Below are positions 20,157 to 28,445 of a DNA stretch of 64,000 nt, piece after piece. The notes under the pieces are model-generated. The model had not been told where the DNA came from. It ran no database searches and saw only the letters and a list, made by a program, of their open reading frames with translations. Position numbers and translations under genes: made by a program. Source of the stretch: Terriglobia bacterium (lineage in GTDB: Bacteria > Acidobacteriota > Terriglobia > Terriglobales > Acidobacteriaceae). The DNA is taken from the NCBI GenBank assembly GCA_020073495.1, contig JAIQFD010000003.1, positions 124,001 through 188,000 on the forward strand. Reading direction: 5' to 3'. The first letter of the stretch is position 1; every line of letters begins with the position of its first letter.

Positions 20157-20738
20157 GCTAGGCGCTCCTTGGGGGATGGTGGTCGCAGCTTTGGAGGACT
20201 ACTGGATTAGACGGGGATAAGGGCCGCCGGAGACAAGAAAAATTTCCCCCGTACGGTGCCGGCACAGCCAACCCGGGGATGAAAATCTTCCGCACTGCAG
20301 TCGGAGGAATCACCCGCCATTATACGGGCGTATCGAGATACGTCACAACGGAAAGTCGAGGCGCTTGGCGGGCGTGAGCGGAGCGGGAGCCCGCCGCCGA
20401 GACCCTGAGGCCCTGCGAAGGGTCTTCTGATCCCCACCATATAGGCTTCTCGCCCACTCTTGTCGCGCTCCATGTTTGTCATCCTGAGCGAGGGCTTCAG
20501 CCCGAGTCGAAGGACCCCTACCTGCACTGAAAATCACAGACAAATGCCGGGTGCCCCACCCAAGCCCGCTTTTGGCGAACGGTGGGGCACAGCTGCTAAG
20601 CATCCAGACGTTTATCAGCGCGTCTCCTTCAGAAGACCCTAATTACAGTGACGATAGACTCAATGGGAAGTGGGATTACAATCGTGAAAACATTCTCAAC
20701 AATATCTGCGGGCCTGGTCCGGGAGGCTTCTGTCGGCC
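20157..20738. other. Repeat-rich intergenic region upstream of ilvE
   Basis: No gene is seen. It holds a GGCGGGCGTGAGCGGAGCGGG unit split around 20367 (related to 21787), a CCTGAGCGA-type repeat at 20478-20521, and a GTGCCCCACCC/GGTGGGGCAC hairpin near 20551-20590 that recurs in part near 21440-21480. The promoter of ilvE should lie near 20160-20220. Confidence 0.6.
20478..20521. repeat. CCTGAGCGA-type dispersed repeat
   Basis: This copy reads GTCATCCTGAGCGAGGGCTT, continuing to AGTCGAAGGACCCCTA. An almost exact inverse copy lies at 22182-22226, so the two bracket the orphan gene at 20739. Confidence 0.75.
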
Positions 20739-21431
20739 ATGACTTCCAAGCGCAGACTGCTGCAAATTACATTCGTCGTTTTCGTCGTCCTGCTCCTCGG
20801 TGCGGCATCGATGAGAGCCTACGGGATTAGTGCGACCTGGGTGTCGAAGGCGTTCTGCAATCAGCAGGAGTGCTTTGTCTTTGTCGATCAAGAGTACGAC
20901 GGCTGGAGCAAAACCTATCTCGGCAATATTGGGATGATATTCCGTTCATTGATGGGCGGTGCCACCGCCCCGACACAGATGACGCATGCGGTCCTTGTTT
21001 TCCGGATCACGCCAACAAAGATCGAGACTTACCCAGTCCATGAAGGACCGTTCCCAGTCCTGTTCTGGAATTCGACAATATATTCAATGAGCAACAAGGG
21101 GGATCTCAAGTGGGCGGGCACCCATTTTGAAAGATTGACTCCTGAGGAGATGGTGCCCTACCACGACGCTATCCGGACCAACCATGCGTTGGCCGGAGAA
21201 TTTTCCAATCAGGATGGGTGGTCGGCAAAGTATCTCAATGTCAACCACGACTGGCGGGTCAATCTCGGGGGGCAGGAAATAACGATTTCAATGAGTCTCA
21301 CAGGGACTGATGGAGTTTCGATTGATGTAGCCGGGGTAAAAGACCGGCCTCGTGGTTCCATATGGACACTGGATATGGCCTTCAGGAAGGTGACGGAATC
21401 TAAGTACCGCGAGATCTTTGGACCGTCTTGA
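20739..21431 (+). CDS. Orphan exported or membrane-anchored protein
   Basis: The 230-residue product starts MTSKRRLLQITFVVFVVLLL, a signal anchor. A soluble part with no recognised domain follows; it includes CNQQECFVFVDQEYDGW and ends with a beta-rich stretch. Two Cys lie close together near residue 40. Base composition is AT-richer than the neighbours, and both flanks are dispersed repeats, which suggests a later acquisition. GGGAGG lies about 12 nt upstream of the ATG. The function is unknown. Confidence 0.6.
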   Translation: MTSKRRLLQITFVVFVVLLLGAASMRAYGISATWVSKAFCNQQECFVFVDQEYDGWSKTYLGNIGMIFRSLMGGATAPTQMTHAVLVFRITPTKIETYPVHEGPFPVLFWNSTIYSMSNKGDLKWAGTHFERLTPEEMVPYHDAIRTNHALAGEFSNQDGWSAKYLNVNHDWRVNLGGQEITISMSLTGTDGVSIDVAGVKDRPRGSIWTLDMAFRKVTESKYREIFGPS

Positions 21432-21998
21432 AATCAAGACGCCGGGTGCCCCTCGATAACAGCCGGGTGCCCACCCAACCCCGCTCCTTGGCATGGATGG
21501 GACGACGATCGAAAATAATTTCAGGTCGGGTGGCCCAGATGAAAGGCGCCCACAGGAGCCAGTTTTGCTCGACTGGGACGCGCCCCAAAATAAATTTCAC
21601 TCTCGTCCTTTCATGTGCAATCCACTAAGCCGCTCAGTTTCAGCCGCTTAGGAAGCCGTCTGTATAGCTTTAAGCAATGTCAAGCGCGGTGTTTGCGCCC
21701 GTCGTAAGCTGTTGATTCCGCTGCCCTTCGCGTTCCGCACCTCCAGCTCCACAACTCTTCGATTTGCTACTCTGGATGTTGAGCCGCTTTGCGGGTGTGA
21801 GCGCAGCGGGAGCCCGCAGGCGAAATCCTGAGCCTTTGGCGAAGGATCTTTGGTAGCGCGCCGCGCGCGCGCCGCTGCCCCGTGCAGCCGATCTTTGAAA
21901 TTGTGTGTGTTGATCGTTTGGCCGGCCTTTCCGCCCGGCTCCTACTAACGACTAACTACCAGCTACTAGCTACCACATACCCCACATATCTCCGCCCT

Positions 21999-22188
21999 TA
22001 ACCCCTTTAGACCGACATATCGAGGGGGAGGGGGAGGGGGGCTGGATCTGTCGCGGGGTTTCCTTCGCGCACCTTTGTGCGACCTTCGTGTTCTTTGTGG
22101 TGAGGTCTTTCTTGCAGACGGCTCCTGATCCCCTTGATATCAGTAGCTAAGTCCTTTATCTGAACTGATGACCGGGAGGGGGTAGGGG
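21999..22188 (+). repeat. G-rich composite repeat, copy 1
   Basis: The order is a TTAACCCCTTT-N4-CGACATATCGA unit, then a GGGGGA run (22024-22041), then GGCTCCTGAT, TTGATATCA, CTAAGTCCTTT and CTGATGACCGGGAGGGGG. The same order occurs inverted at 51286-51476. The G run could form a quadruplex. The function is unknown. Confidence 0.65.
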
Positions 22189-22226
22189 TCCCTCGACTCG
22201 GGCTGAAGCCCTCGCTCGGGATGACA
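22182..22226. repeat. CCTGAGCGA-type dispersed repeat, inverse copy
   Basis: It reads TAGGGGTCCCTCGACTCGGG and ends CGCTCGGGATGACAG, the inverse of 20478-20521. Confidence 0.75.
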
Positions 22227-22235
22227 GATGGAAAG

Positions 22236-23759
22236 CTACTGCCCAGCGGTGCTCCTGGCTTGGGCCGCGGGGGCGTCCACGTGGAAGAAGCGCGCCGGCT
22301 TGGAGCGCATCTCGGGCATGGCGGCGAAGGGCTTGGCGTAATCGTTGCGCGCGTTCCAGAACAAGAAGCCTATGCCTCCCCTGTCCTTGGCCACGCTGAC
22401 CTGGGTCTCGATGTAGGCGGGCGAGTAGGTTTTCGTCTTCCAGCCGAAGGCCTGCAACCACGGCCGCAGCACGACCGCGCTGCCCTCGGTCACCTTCTGG
22501 AAGCGCTCCATGGACTCGGAGATGAAGTGCTCGGGAGCGTCGCCGGGCAGAGCGTATCCGTCCATGCCGAAGAAGTGCGAGGGATAGATCATGGGCGAGA
22601 GCACATCGCAGTGCTTGGCCATTTCCACGATGTCCTGTCCGGTGTGCGAGAGGTCTACCGGGCGTTGCCAGGCCATGACGCCAAAGACGTCCAGCGAGAC
22701 CAACACGCCCTTGGCGTGCAGCTCCTTGTAGGCGCGGGCCAGAAAGTCGCTGATCACTTCGAAACGTTTCCACGCGGGATGTGTCTTCTCGAAGGCGAAC
22801 TGCGCGTCTTTCTGGTCGCCCTCGGCGGGGAAGCGCACGTAGTCGAACTGGATCTCGTCGGCGCCGGCGGAGGCCACGTACTTGGCCAGCCCGATGTTGT
22901 AAGCCTGGACCTCCGGCTGCGATGGGTCGCTCCACACCAGCTTGCCGTTTTCGCGCCAGGGCTCGCCGCCGCGGCGCGAGCGCACCGCGAACTCGGAATG
23001 GTGTTGCGCGATGTTGTCGTCGCGGAACAACGCGATGCGAGCGATCGCGTGCATGCCGTTCTGGTGCAGGAAGTGGATGAACTTCGGCAGGTTGCGGATG
23101 GGCGGGCGGTGGCCCTTGGGCACAAACGCGTGCTCGAAGGGCACGTTCACCGAGCCGTCGCTATCTTTGACGTCGAAGACGATGGCATTGCCGCTGACGT
23201 CGTGCCAGTGGCGGATCAGGCGGATGCCGTTATCGCTGCCCGCCATGCCGCCGGTCAGGTAGATGGCGTGGACCTCGAAATCGCGGGCGCGCGCGATGGG
23301 GTGCTCCACGACCGGCTCGGCTTGAAAGCCGGGGATGACCAGCACCTCGCCGGGCTTGGGCGCGCCGCTCTTCAGGCCGCTGGCTTCGCGGATCGCTGCC
23401 TCGAGTTCGAGAGCGGTCATGTACGAAGTTCGCGACAGCCACGCGCGCGCGACGGTGGTGACGCTCTCGCCGCGCTTGACCACATGTGCGTCGGGACGTC
23501 CGGCATCGGCCGCCGGTTCGACCGCGGCGGGCTGGGAAAGGCTTGGCGTCTGATGGGGCGCGGGCGGGCTCTCACTCGCCATCTCCGGGATCTCGGCGGC
23601 CACATCGGAGGCTTGTGCTGTGCCTGCAGCGGGCGGTGTCGGCCGCCGCGACAACGCCATCGGCTGCGGGATCAGCGTGTCTACCCAGAGCAACAAGCAG
23701 GCGAAACAGATCAGTGCAGTGAACGCCGCGAGAAACCGAAGAGTGGGGTGCTGGACCAT
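22236..23759 (-). CDS. DUF4015-like glycoside hydrolase with LysM-like segment
   Basis: The 507-residue exported protein has an N-terminal signal/anchor (MVQHPTLRFLAAFTALICFA), a Pro/Ala linker and a LysM-like stretch (about 90-150: HVVKRGESVTTVARAWLSRT and PGEVLVIPGF). A TIM-barrel domain of the DUF4015 'putative glycosyl hydrolase' type follows, with AIYLTGGMAG, VFDVKDSDGSVN, EIQFDYVRFPAEGD and LSPMIYPSHFFG. Conserved acidic residues in those strands are the likely catalytic ones. The LysM-like part suggests binding to peptidoglycan or a related glycan. The start at 23759 is the first giving a clean signal anchor; no strong ribosome binding site is seen. Confidence 0.82.
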   Translation of the reverse strand: MVQHPTLRFLAAFTALICFACLLLWVDTLIPQPMALSRRPTPPAAGTAQASDVAAEIPEMASESPPAPHQTPSLSQPAAVEPAADAGRPDAHVVKRGESVTTVARAWLSRTSYMTALELEAAIREASGLKSGAPKPGEVLVIPGFQAEPVVEHPIARARDFEVHAIYLTGGMAGSDNGIRLIRHWHDVSGNAIVFDVKDSDGSVNVPFEHAFVPKGHRPPIRNLPKFIHFLHQNGMHAIARIALFRDDNIAQHHSEFAVRSRRGGEPWRENGKLVWSDPSQPEVQAYNIGLAKYVASAGADEIQFDYVRFPAEGDQKDAQFAFEKTHPAWKRFEVISDFLARAYKELHAKGVLVSLDVFGVMAWQRPVDLSHTGQDIVEMAKHCDVLSPMIYPSHFFGMDGYALPGDAPEHFISESMERFQKVTEGSAVVLRPWLQAFGWKTKTYSPAYIETQVSVAKDRGGIGFLFWNARNDYAKPFAAMPEMRSKPARFFHVDAPAAQARSTAGQ

Positions 23760-23970
23760 GGATGCGCTGTTGAGTCGGGGGATTGCGCCGATACTAGCAC
23801 GCCCAGCAACGACTCGGATGGTTACCTTAGACGCAGACCTTGACCACCGGGATGCGACATCCGGCCCGCCGTACCGGCTCCGTGGAGCTCCCGAATCGGT
23901 ACCTGCCGGGCAGCGTAACCAGCTTCCGCTATGTAAAATCGCTTGGTAGCGGTGCTGTGCTGGAGGGGTT

Positions 23971-25455
23971 ATGAACACGCGATCTGTTCTCGTACGCGCC
24001 TTGGCCATCGTACTGACTTTGTCGTTTGTGGTGACGGAGTCGCTTGCCCAAGCGGAACCGGTGCTGCCCGATCCCGGCAACGCCGGCATGAGCCGGGACC
24101 AGCAGATCCAGCTCGGGCAGAAGGCGGTGGGCGAGGTCTATCAGCAGATGCCGGTGCTGCCCGACTCCAGTCCGGTCACGCAGTACGTACAGCAACTGGG
24201 GAAGAAGCTGGAGCGCGTCATCCCGCAGCAGAACTCCTGGCCGTACCAGTTCCATGTCATCCAGCAGAAGGAGATCAACGCCTTTGCCGTTCCGGGGGGC
24301 CCGATCTTCATCAACGTCGGCACCATCACGGCGGCGGATAACGAGGCCGAACTGGCGGGCGTCATGGCCCACGAGATGTCTCACGTCTATATGCAGCACT
24401 CGGCCAAGCAAATGCAGAAGAACACTTTGCCCAGCATCCTCGCCGCTGGGGGTGAGATCCTGGGGCAGATCTTCGGGGGAGTGACCGGAGCGATTGCGAG
24501 TATTGGAGGTCAGGTAGGTGGCGGTCTGCTCAGCATGAAGTATTCGCGCGCAGATGAGGCTCAGGCCGACGCCGTGGGCGCCATCATCGCGTACAAGGCC
24601 GGCTACAACCCCAAGTCGTTGGCCGAGTTCTTCCAGAAGCTGGAAAGTCAGGGCGGCGCGCCGCCGCAGTTCCTGAGCGATCACCCGAGTCCCGGCAACC
24701 GCATCACCGCAGTGGACAAGGAGATCGCGAACTGGCCGCCGGAGAACTACCAGGCCAGCAGCCAGTCCTTCACCCAGGCCCACCAGCAGGCGCAGGGCGT
24801 GACGGCCTACACCGGGCAGCAGATCACGGACGGCGCCAAATCCGGCCAGTGGGCAAGCCAAAACAAGAATGGCGGCGCAGCGCCGGCCGCTGTCGCCACA
24901 GGCTCCGCTCCGGCCGCACCGGCTCCTGCCAGCGCCAATCTCGGCGCGGTGACCCTGCAGCAGGTCAGGCCGAGCAAGACCCTCATCCCCATTGCCAGCA
25001 ACAGCGTCTTCACGATCAAGCATCCGGACAACTGGCAGACCACCACGGACCAGCAGAGTGGCTCGATCACGATCGGCCCGCCGTCAGGGGTCTCGCAGGG
25101 CACGGTCGCATACGGAGTCATGATGGGCGGGTACTCGCCGCAAGGCGGAGCCAGCCTGAGCGCGGCCACGCAGCAGCTGGTGCAGGGCATCACGCAGGGC
25201 AATCCCGGCATGAGGCAGACCTCGGGGGCGGACAGCATTCGCGTGAACCGCGTGCCCGGCATGTCTGTGGACCTGAGCGGCCAATCCCCGGTGCTGGATT
25301 CGAGGGGCGCGCCGCTGCCGGAGCATGACTGGCTGGTCACGTTGCAGCGTGCCGACGGGAGCGTGCTTTACGCGGTGTTCGTCGCGCCCGAGCGCGACTT
25401 CGAACAGTTGCGGCCCACCTTCGAGAACATGCTGCGCACCCTGCGCCTGAAGTAG
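23971..25455 (+). CDS. M48-family metalloprotease, BepA/YfgC-like
   Basis: The 494-residue periplasmic zinc protease has a signal peptide ending at LAQ and an M48 domain (about 40-260) with His134-Glu-x-x-His138 in VMAHEMSHVYMQH. The third ligand Glu is in YSRADEAQADAVG. Instead of the TPR region of BepA, the C-terminus (about 340-494) is a beta-rich domain (VFTIKHPDNWQTTTDQQ) resembling PsbP-like modules. It probably takes part in outer-membrane protein or lipoprotein quality control. GGAGGGGTT precedes the ATG, and TAAAAT at 23934-23939 could be its -10. Confidence 0.88.
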   Translation: MNTRSVLVRALAIVLTLSFVVTESLAQAEPVLPDPGNAGMSRDQQIQLGQKAVGEVYQQMPVLPDSSPVTQYVQQLGKKLERVIPQQNSWPYQFHVIQQKEINAFAVPGGPIFINVGTITAADNEAELAGVMAHEMSHVYMQHSAKQMQKNTLPSILAAGGEILGQIFGGVTGAIASIGGQVGGGLLSMKYSRADEAQADAVGAIIAYKAGYNPKSLAEFFQKLESQGGAPPQFLSDHPSPGNRITAVDKEIANWPPENYQASSQSFTQAHQQAQGVTAYTGQQITDGAKSGQWASQNKNGGAAPAAVATGSAPAAPAPASANLGAVTLQQVRPSKTLIPIASNSVFTIKHPDNWQTTTDQQSGSITIGPPSGVSQGTVAYGVMMGGYSPQGGASLSAATQQLVQGITQGNPGMRQTSGADSIRVNRVPGMSVDLSGQSPVLDSRGAPLPEHDWLVTLQRADGSVLYAVFVAPERDFEQLRPTFENMLRTLRLK

Positions 25456-25648
25456 TGACGAACTGGATTCCCCGGGCCGCTGCCTGCGCCCGTAGCCACC
25501 GCCTTTTCCATGCCTTTCCGCCCTGCGCCAAGAATCCGTGAACTTTTTCCGGGCTGGAACGTACTTCTAAGCAGGCAGCAAGAAAGTGCAGCGCGGCCGA
25601 CTAACCAATTCGCGCGGCGTCCGTCAAAGAGATTGTAAGGAGGTTGCG

Positions 25649-25759
25649 ATGAGCGGGAAGTACAACAAGATCGTGGACAACATCGGTATTCGCGTGGCGC
25701 TGAACACCGCTGGTTTCGTGCTATGGCTGGTGGCGTCGTATGCGCTGTTGCGTGCGTAA
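25649..25759 (+). CDS. 36-residue single-TM membrane peptide
   Basis: ATG at 25649 opens MSGKYNKIVDNIGIRVALNT and continues AGFVLWLVASYALLRA before TAA. A very strong ribosome binding site, AAGGAGG, lies 7 nt upstream. The second half is a clear membrane helix; the first half is polar. The gene lies 193 bases after the M48 protease on the same strand and converges on ispG. No family is recognised. The ribosome binding site, the start context and the amphipathic-then-hydrophobic design together argue for a real small protein. Confidence 0.65.
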   Translation: MSGKYNKIVDNIGIRVALNTAGFVLWLVASYALLRA

Positions 25760-25792
25760 CGGCAGGGGCTTGGCCGCCGCCCTGCTTTCGCC

Positions 25793-27037
25793 CTACTTCT
25801 CCATCGACGCTGTTTCCGCCCGGGCGGAGTAGCGCGATTCGACGTAACCATTCAGGATCTGGATGAATTCAGCAACGATATTGTCGCCCTTCAGAGTGGT
25901 CATCAACCGGCCATCCACGAAGACCGGCGCCTTGGGCTCCTCGAACGTGCCCGGCAGCGAGATGCCGATGTTGGCATGCTTGGATTCTCCGGGGCCGTTC
26001 ACCACGCATCCCATCACTGCGACCTTCATCTCTTCGATCCCCGCGTAACGCTCCTTCCACAGCGGCATCTGCTCCCGCAAGTACGTCTGGATCTGCTCTG
26101 CCATCGCCTGGAAGAAGGTGGATGTCGTGCGCCCGCATCCCGGGCACGCGGTGACCTGCGGGGTAAAGCTGCGGATGCCGAGCGATTGCAGGATCTGCTG
26201 CGCGACCAGGACTTCTTCGGTGCGGTCTCCGTTGGGCGCAGGCGTGAGCGAGACGCGGATGGTGTCGCCGATGCCTTCTTGCAACAGCACCGCGAGCGCT
26301 GCGCTCGAGCCCACGATTCCCTTTGCGCCCATGCCCGCCTCGGTCAGACCGAGGTGCAGGGCATAGCCGCAGCGCGCCGCCAGCGAGCGGTACACGTCGA
26401 TCAGGTCCTGCACGCCGCTCACCTTGGCGCTGAGGATGATCTGGTCCGGCCGCAGGCCGTATTTCTCGGCGAGCTTGGCCGAATTGAGCGCGCTGAGCAC
26501 CATGGCTTCCATCGTGACCTCGCGCGCGTCTTTGGGCTCGGCCAGGCGCGAATTGTCGTCCATGAGCTTGGTCAGTAACTGCTGGTCGAGCGAGCCCCAG
26601 TTCACCCCGATGCGCACCGGCTTCTGGTTCTCGACCGCGACCGCGACCATGGTGCGGAAATTGTCGTCGTCCTTCTTGCCGATGCTGACGTTGCCGGGAT
26701 TGATGCGGTACTTGGCTAGCGCTGTGGCGCACGCGGGATATTTCTTCAGCAGAATGTGTCCGTTGTAGTGGAAATCGCCGATGATGGGCACGCGCATGCC
26801 CTGCTTCTCGAGCCCTTCGACGATGGCGGGCAAGGCGGCCGCGGCGGCGTCGTTGTTGACCGTGACCCGCACCAACTCCGAGCCGGCGCGCGCCAGGGCC
26901 GCCACCTGCCGGATGGTGCCGGGGATGTCGGCGGTATCGGTGTTGGTCATGGATTGCACCACTACTGGTGCATCGCTGCCCACGCGCACTCCGCCGATCA
27001 CAACGGTTGCCGTCTTCCTGCGCTTGATTTCAGCCAT
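25793..27037 (-). CDS. ispG: 4-hydroxy-3-methylbut-2-enyl diphosphate synthase
   Basis: The 414-residue [4Fe-4S] enzyme of the MEP pathway converts MEcPP to HMBPP. The N-terminal TIM barrel is seen in [33 protein letters not shown] and [14 protein letters not shown]. The C-terminal cluster domain has [12 protein letters not shown] and [20 protein letters not shown], which supply the iron-sulfur Cys residues and the conserved Glu. rseP and dxr lie upstream on the same strand, separated by the defence-like island. In many bacteria these genes are neighbours, so the island probably splits an older cluster. Confidence 0.96.
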   Translation of the reverse strand: MAEIKRRKTATVVIGGVRVGSDAPVVVQSMTNTDTADIPGTIRQVAALARAGSELVRVTVNNDAAAAALPAIVEGLEKQGMRVPIIGDFHYNGHILLKKYPACATALAKYRINPGNVSIGKKDDDNFRTMVAVAVENQKPVRIGVNWGSLDQQLLTKLMDDNSRLAEPKDAREVTMEAMVLSALNSAKLAEKYGLRPDQIILSAKVSGVQDLIDVYRSLAARCGYALHLGLTEAGMGAKGIVGSSAALAVLLQEGIGDTIRVSLTPAPNGDRTEEVLVAQQILQSLGIRSFTPQVTACPGCGRTTSTFFQAMAEQIQTYLREQMPLWKERYAGIEEMKVAVMGCVVNGPGESKHANIGISLPGTFEEPKAPVFVDGRLMTTLKGDNIVAEFIQILNGYVESRYSARAETASMEK

Positions 27038-27150
27038 CAGAGTCCTAGTTTACCAGCCCGGAGTGACGCCGGTCACACCCTCCCTGGGGTAGTACCCTTC
27101 GGGAAAAATTCGGCTACACCCTCCTGGGGGCTGTGTGGGGCGCGTGTGTT

Positions 27151-27180
27151 TTTACCGCTAGAGTCCCCGCACAGTACAAT
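27151..27180 (+). promoter_or_regulatory. Sigma70-like promoter of a small membrane gene
   Basis: TTTACC (27151-27156), an 18-base spacer and TACAAT (27175-27180) lie 10 nt before the ATG at 27191, where no Shine-Dalgarno is seen. Upstream, two near-identical copies of ACACCCTCCTGGGG (27075-27089 and 27116-27129) could be operator half-sites. Confidence 0.45.
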
Positions 27181-27190
27181 TCTGTGTTGA

Positions 27191-27445
27191 ATGGTGGAAT
27201 GGCTTAAGACTCACGTGTTCATCGCCGCGTGGGCTTCCCCGATACTCGCTCTCGTTGGATTGATTCTTCGGAAGTCCTCTGGCGATTCGACGCTAAACTG
27301 GTCGCGCGTAATTCTGTACGTGGGATTTCTCAGTGGTTTGGCCATACTTGTCACACCAGGGGTGGAGCCACTCGTACGCGGTGCCGCTTTCAGTCTCGTG
27401 GCAATGGGGTTCGGGTTCTTGATGCAAGACAGCTATCGACGATAG
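27191..27445 (+). CDS. Small integral membrane protein
   Basis: The 84-residue protein is almost wholly hydrophobic, with about three TM helices: VFIAAWASPILALVGLIL, VILYVGFLSGLAILVT and GAAFSLVAMGFGFLM. The basic tail QDSYRR would face the cytoplasm. It is convergent with the methyltransferase gene (36 bases between stops) and divergent from ispG. It may belong to the acquired island or be part of its boundary. The function is unknown. Confidence 0.6.
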   Translation: MVEWLKTHVFIAAWASPILALVGLILRKSSGDSTLNWSRVILYVGFLSGLAILVTPGVEPLVRGAAFSLVAMGFGFLMQDSYRR

Positions 27446-27481
27446 TTCTTTCACCGCCAAGGAAATCATCGATCCCCAGAG

Positions 27482-28438
27482 CTACCTTCTGACGGGGTTC
27501 ACCTTGTAATTCTTGTTTTCCTTCTTGGTCAGGTCGATGGGCACACGACTCGTCGTCATAGCCTCTACGAAGAACCGGTTCATCCACAGAACTTCTGTTC
27601 GAGTAAGATCCTTGCCCTTAGTATCACGGGTATGTGTCTTAATCGTCTTCCTTTTCCAACCTTCGCCCTTAGTCAGCGCTGAGTTGTAGAGCGGGTTGTC
27701 ATACCCGCTCACGAGGACCATGCATTTGGCTCGGCAGCACAGTTCGAGCAACTCCTCGTGAAACTCCTTGTCGTTTGCATCTATCTTGTATTTCGTATCT
27801 CTGTTCATGAGGTACGGCGGGTCCAAGTAGAAAAGAGTAGCCGGACGCTTATGGAACATTCTCAAGAGGTCTCGCGCGTCTTTGTGTTCAATGCGAACGT
27901 GTTTCAGCCGTTGCACGACCTTGCTCAGGCGCTCCGGTAGCGAATTCCACCGACTAACGCGAGCTTCTTGTCCGTTCCGGGTATAGGACTGAGAATATGA
28001 AAAACCACTATGCCTGACCCCCTGGCCATTGCTTCCCATCGCACCATTTACAGTCATCATGCAGGCCACGAGAAATCTTCGCGCACGCTCCAAGTCGCTG
28101 ACAGCGGCAGTTCGCCTGTATGCTCGTTCAAACTCTTCGCGTGCATAAGGCGTCAGTTCGATCTGCCGGATGAGTTTAGTGGGGTGGTCTCGAAGCTGGC
28201 GGAAGACATTAACTATCTGCAGATCAGCATCGTTTATGACCTCAATCGGGGCTGCTTTCTTCGCCATTGTTACTGCTGCTGAACCGCAGAAAGCCTCAAC
28301 CCAAGCGTTGTGAGGCGGAAGCATTTTCGCTATGTGCAGCGCCAAACGTTGCTTTGACCCAAAATAGCCAAAAGGGCTTTTGACGAATCCCTCAGATGAT
28401 TGACGAGCACCCTGCGCTACTGAAGCCTTATTTGGCAT
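27482..28438 (-). CDS. D12-class adenine-N6 DNA methyltransferase (Dam-like)
   Basis: The 318-residue enzyme is of the alpha (D12/Dam) class. The SAM-binding motif SPFGYFGSK (21-29) and VEAFCGSAA (47-55) come first, and the catalytic DPPY (206-209) follows within TLFYLDPPYL. The target-recognition region lies between. It should methylate adenine N6 in an unknown site. It is the last gene of a five-gene operon, 7 bases after the DUF3883-like gene, and would protect host DNA if the operon is a restriction system. The Lys/Arg-rich tail is unusual. Base composition is AT-richer than flanking core genes. Confidence 0.93.
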   Translation of the reverse strand: MPNKASVAQGARQSSEGFVKSPFGYFGSKQRLALHIAKMLPPHNAWVEAFCGSAAVTMAKKAAPIEVINDADLQIVNVFRQLRDHPTKLIRQIELTPYAREEFERAYRRTAAVSDLERARRFLVACMMTVNGAMGSNGQGVRHSGFSYSQSYTRNGQEARVSRWNSLPERLSKVVQRLKHVRIEHKDARDLLRMFHKRPATLFYLDPPYLMNRDTKYKIDANDKEFHEELLELCCRAKCMVLVSGYDNPLYNSALTKGEGWKRKTIKTHTRDTKGKDLTRTEVLWMNRFFVEAMTTSRVPIDLTKKENKNYKVNPVRR

Positions 28439-28445
28439 GTTGATT

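Larger units (their letters stand above)
21432..22235. other. Gene-free repeat block
   Basis: About 800 bases have no credible gene. In order they hold a second GGGTGCCC repeat (about 21437-21480), a TAAGCCGCT/AGCCGCTTA direct-repeat pair near 21627, a GCGGGTGTGAGCGCAGCGGG repeat (near 21790, related to 20367), a low-complexity CTACTAGCTACC tract (21945-21977), the G-rich composite repeat (21999-22188) and a CCTGAGCGA-type repeat (22182-22226). Confidence 0.6.
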
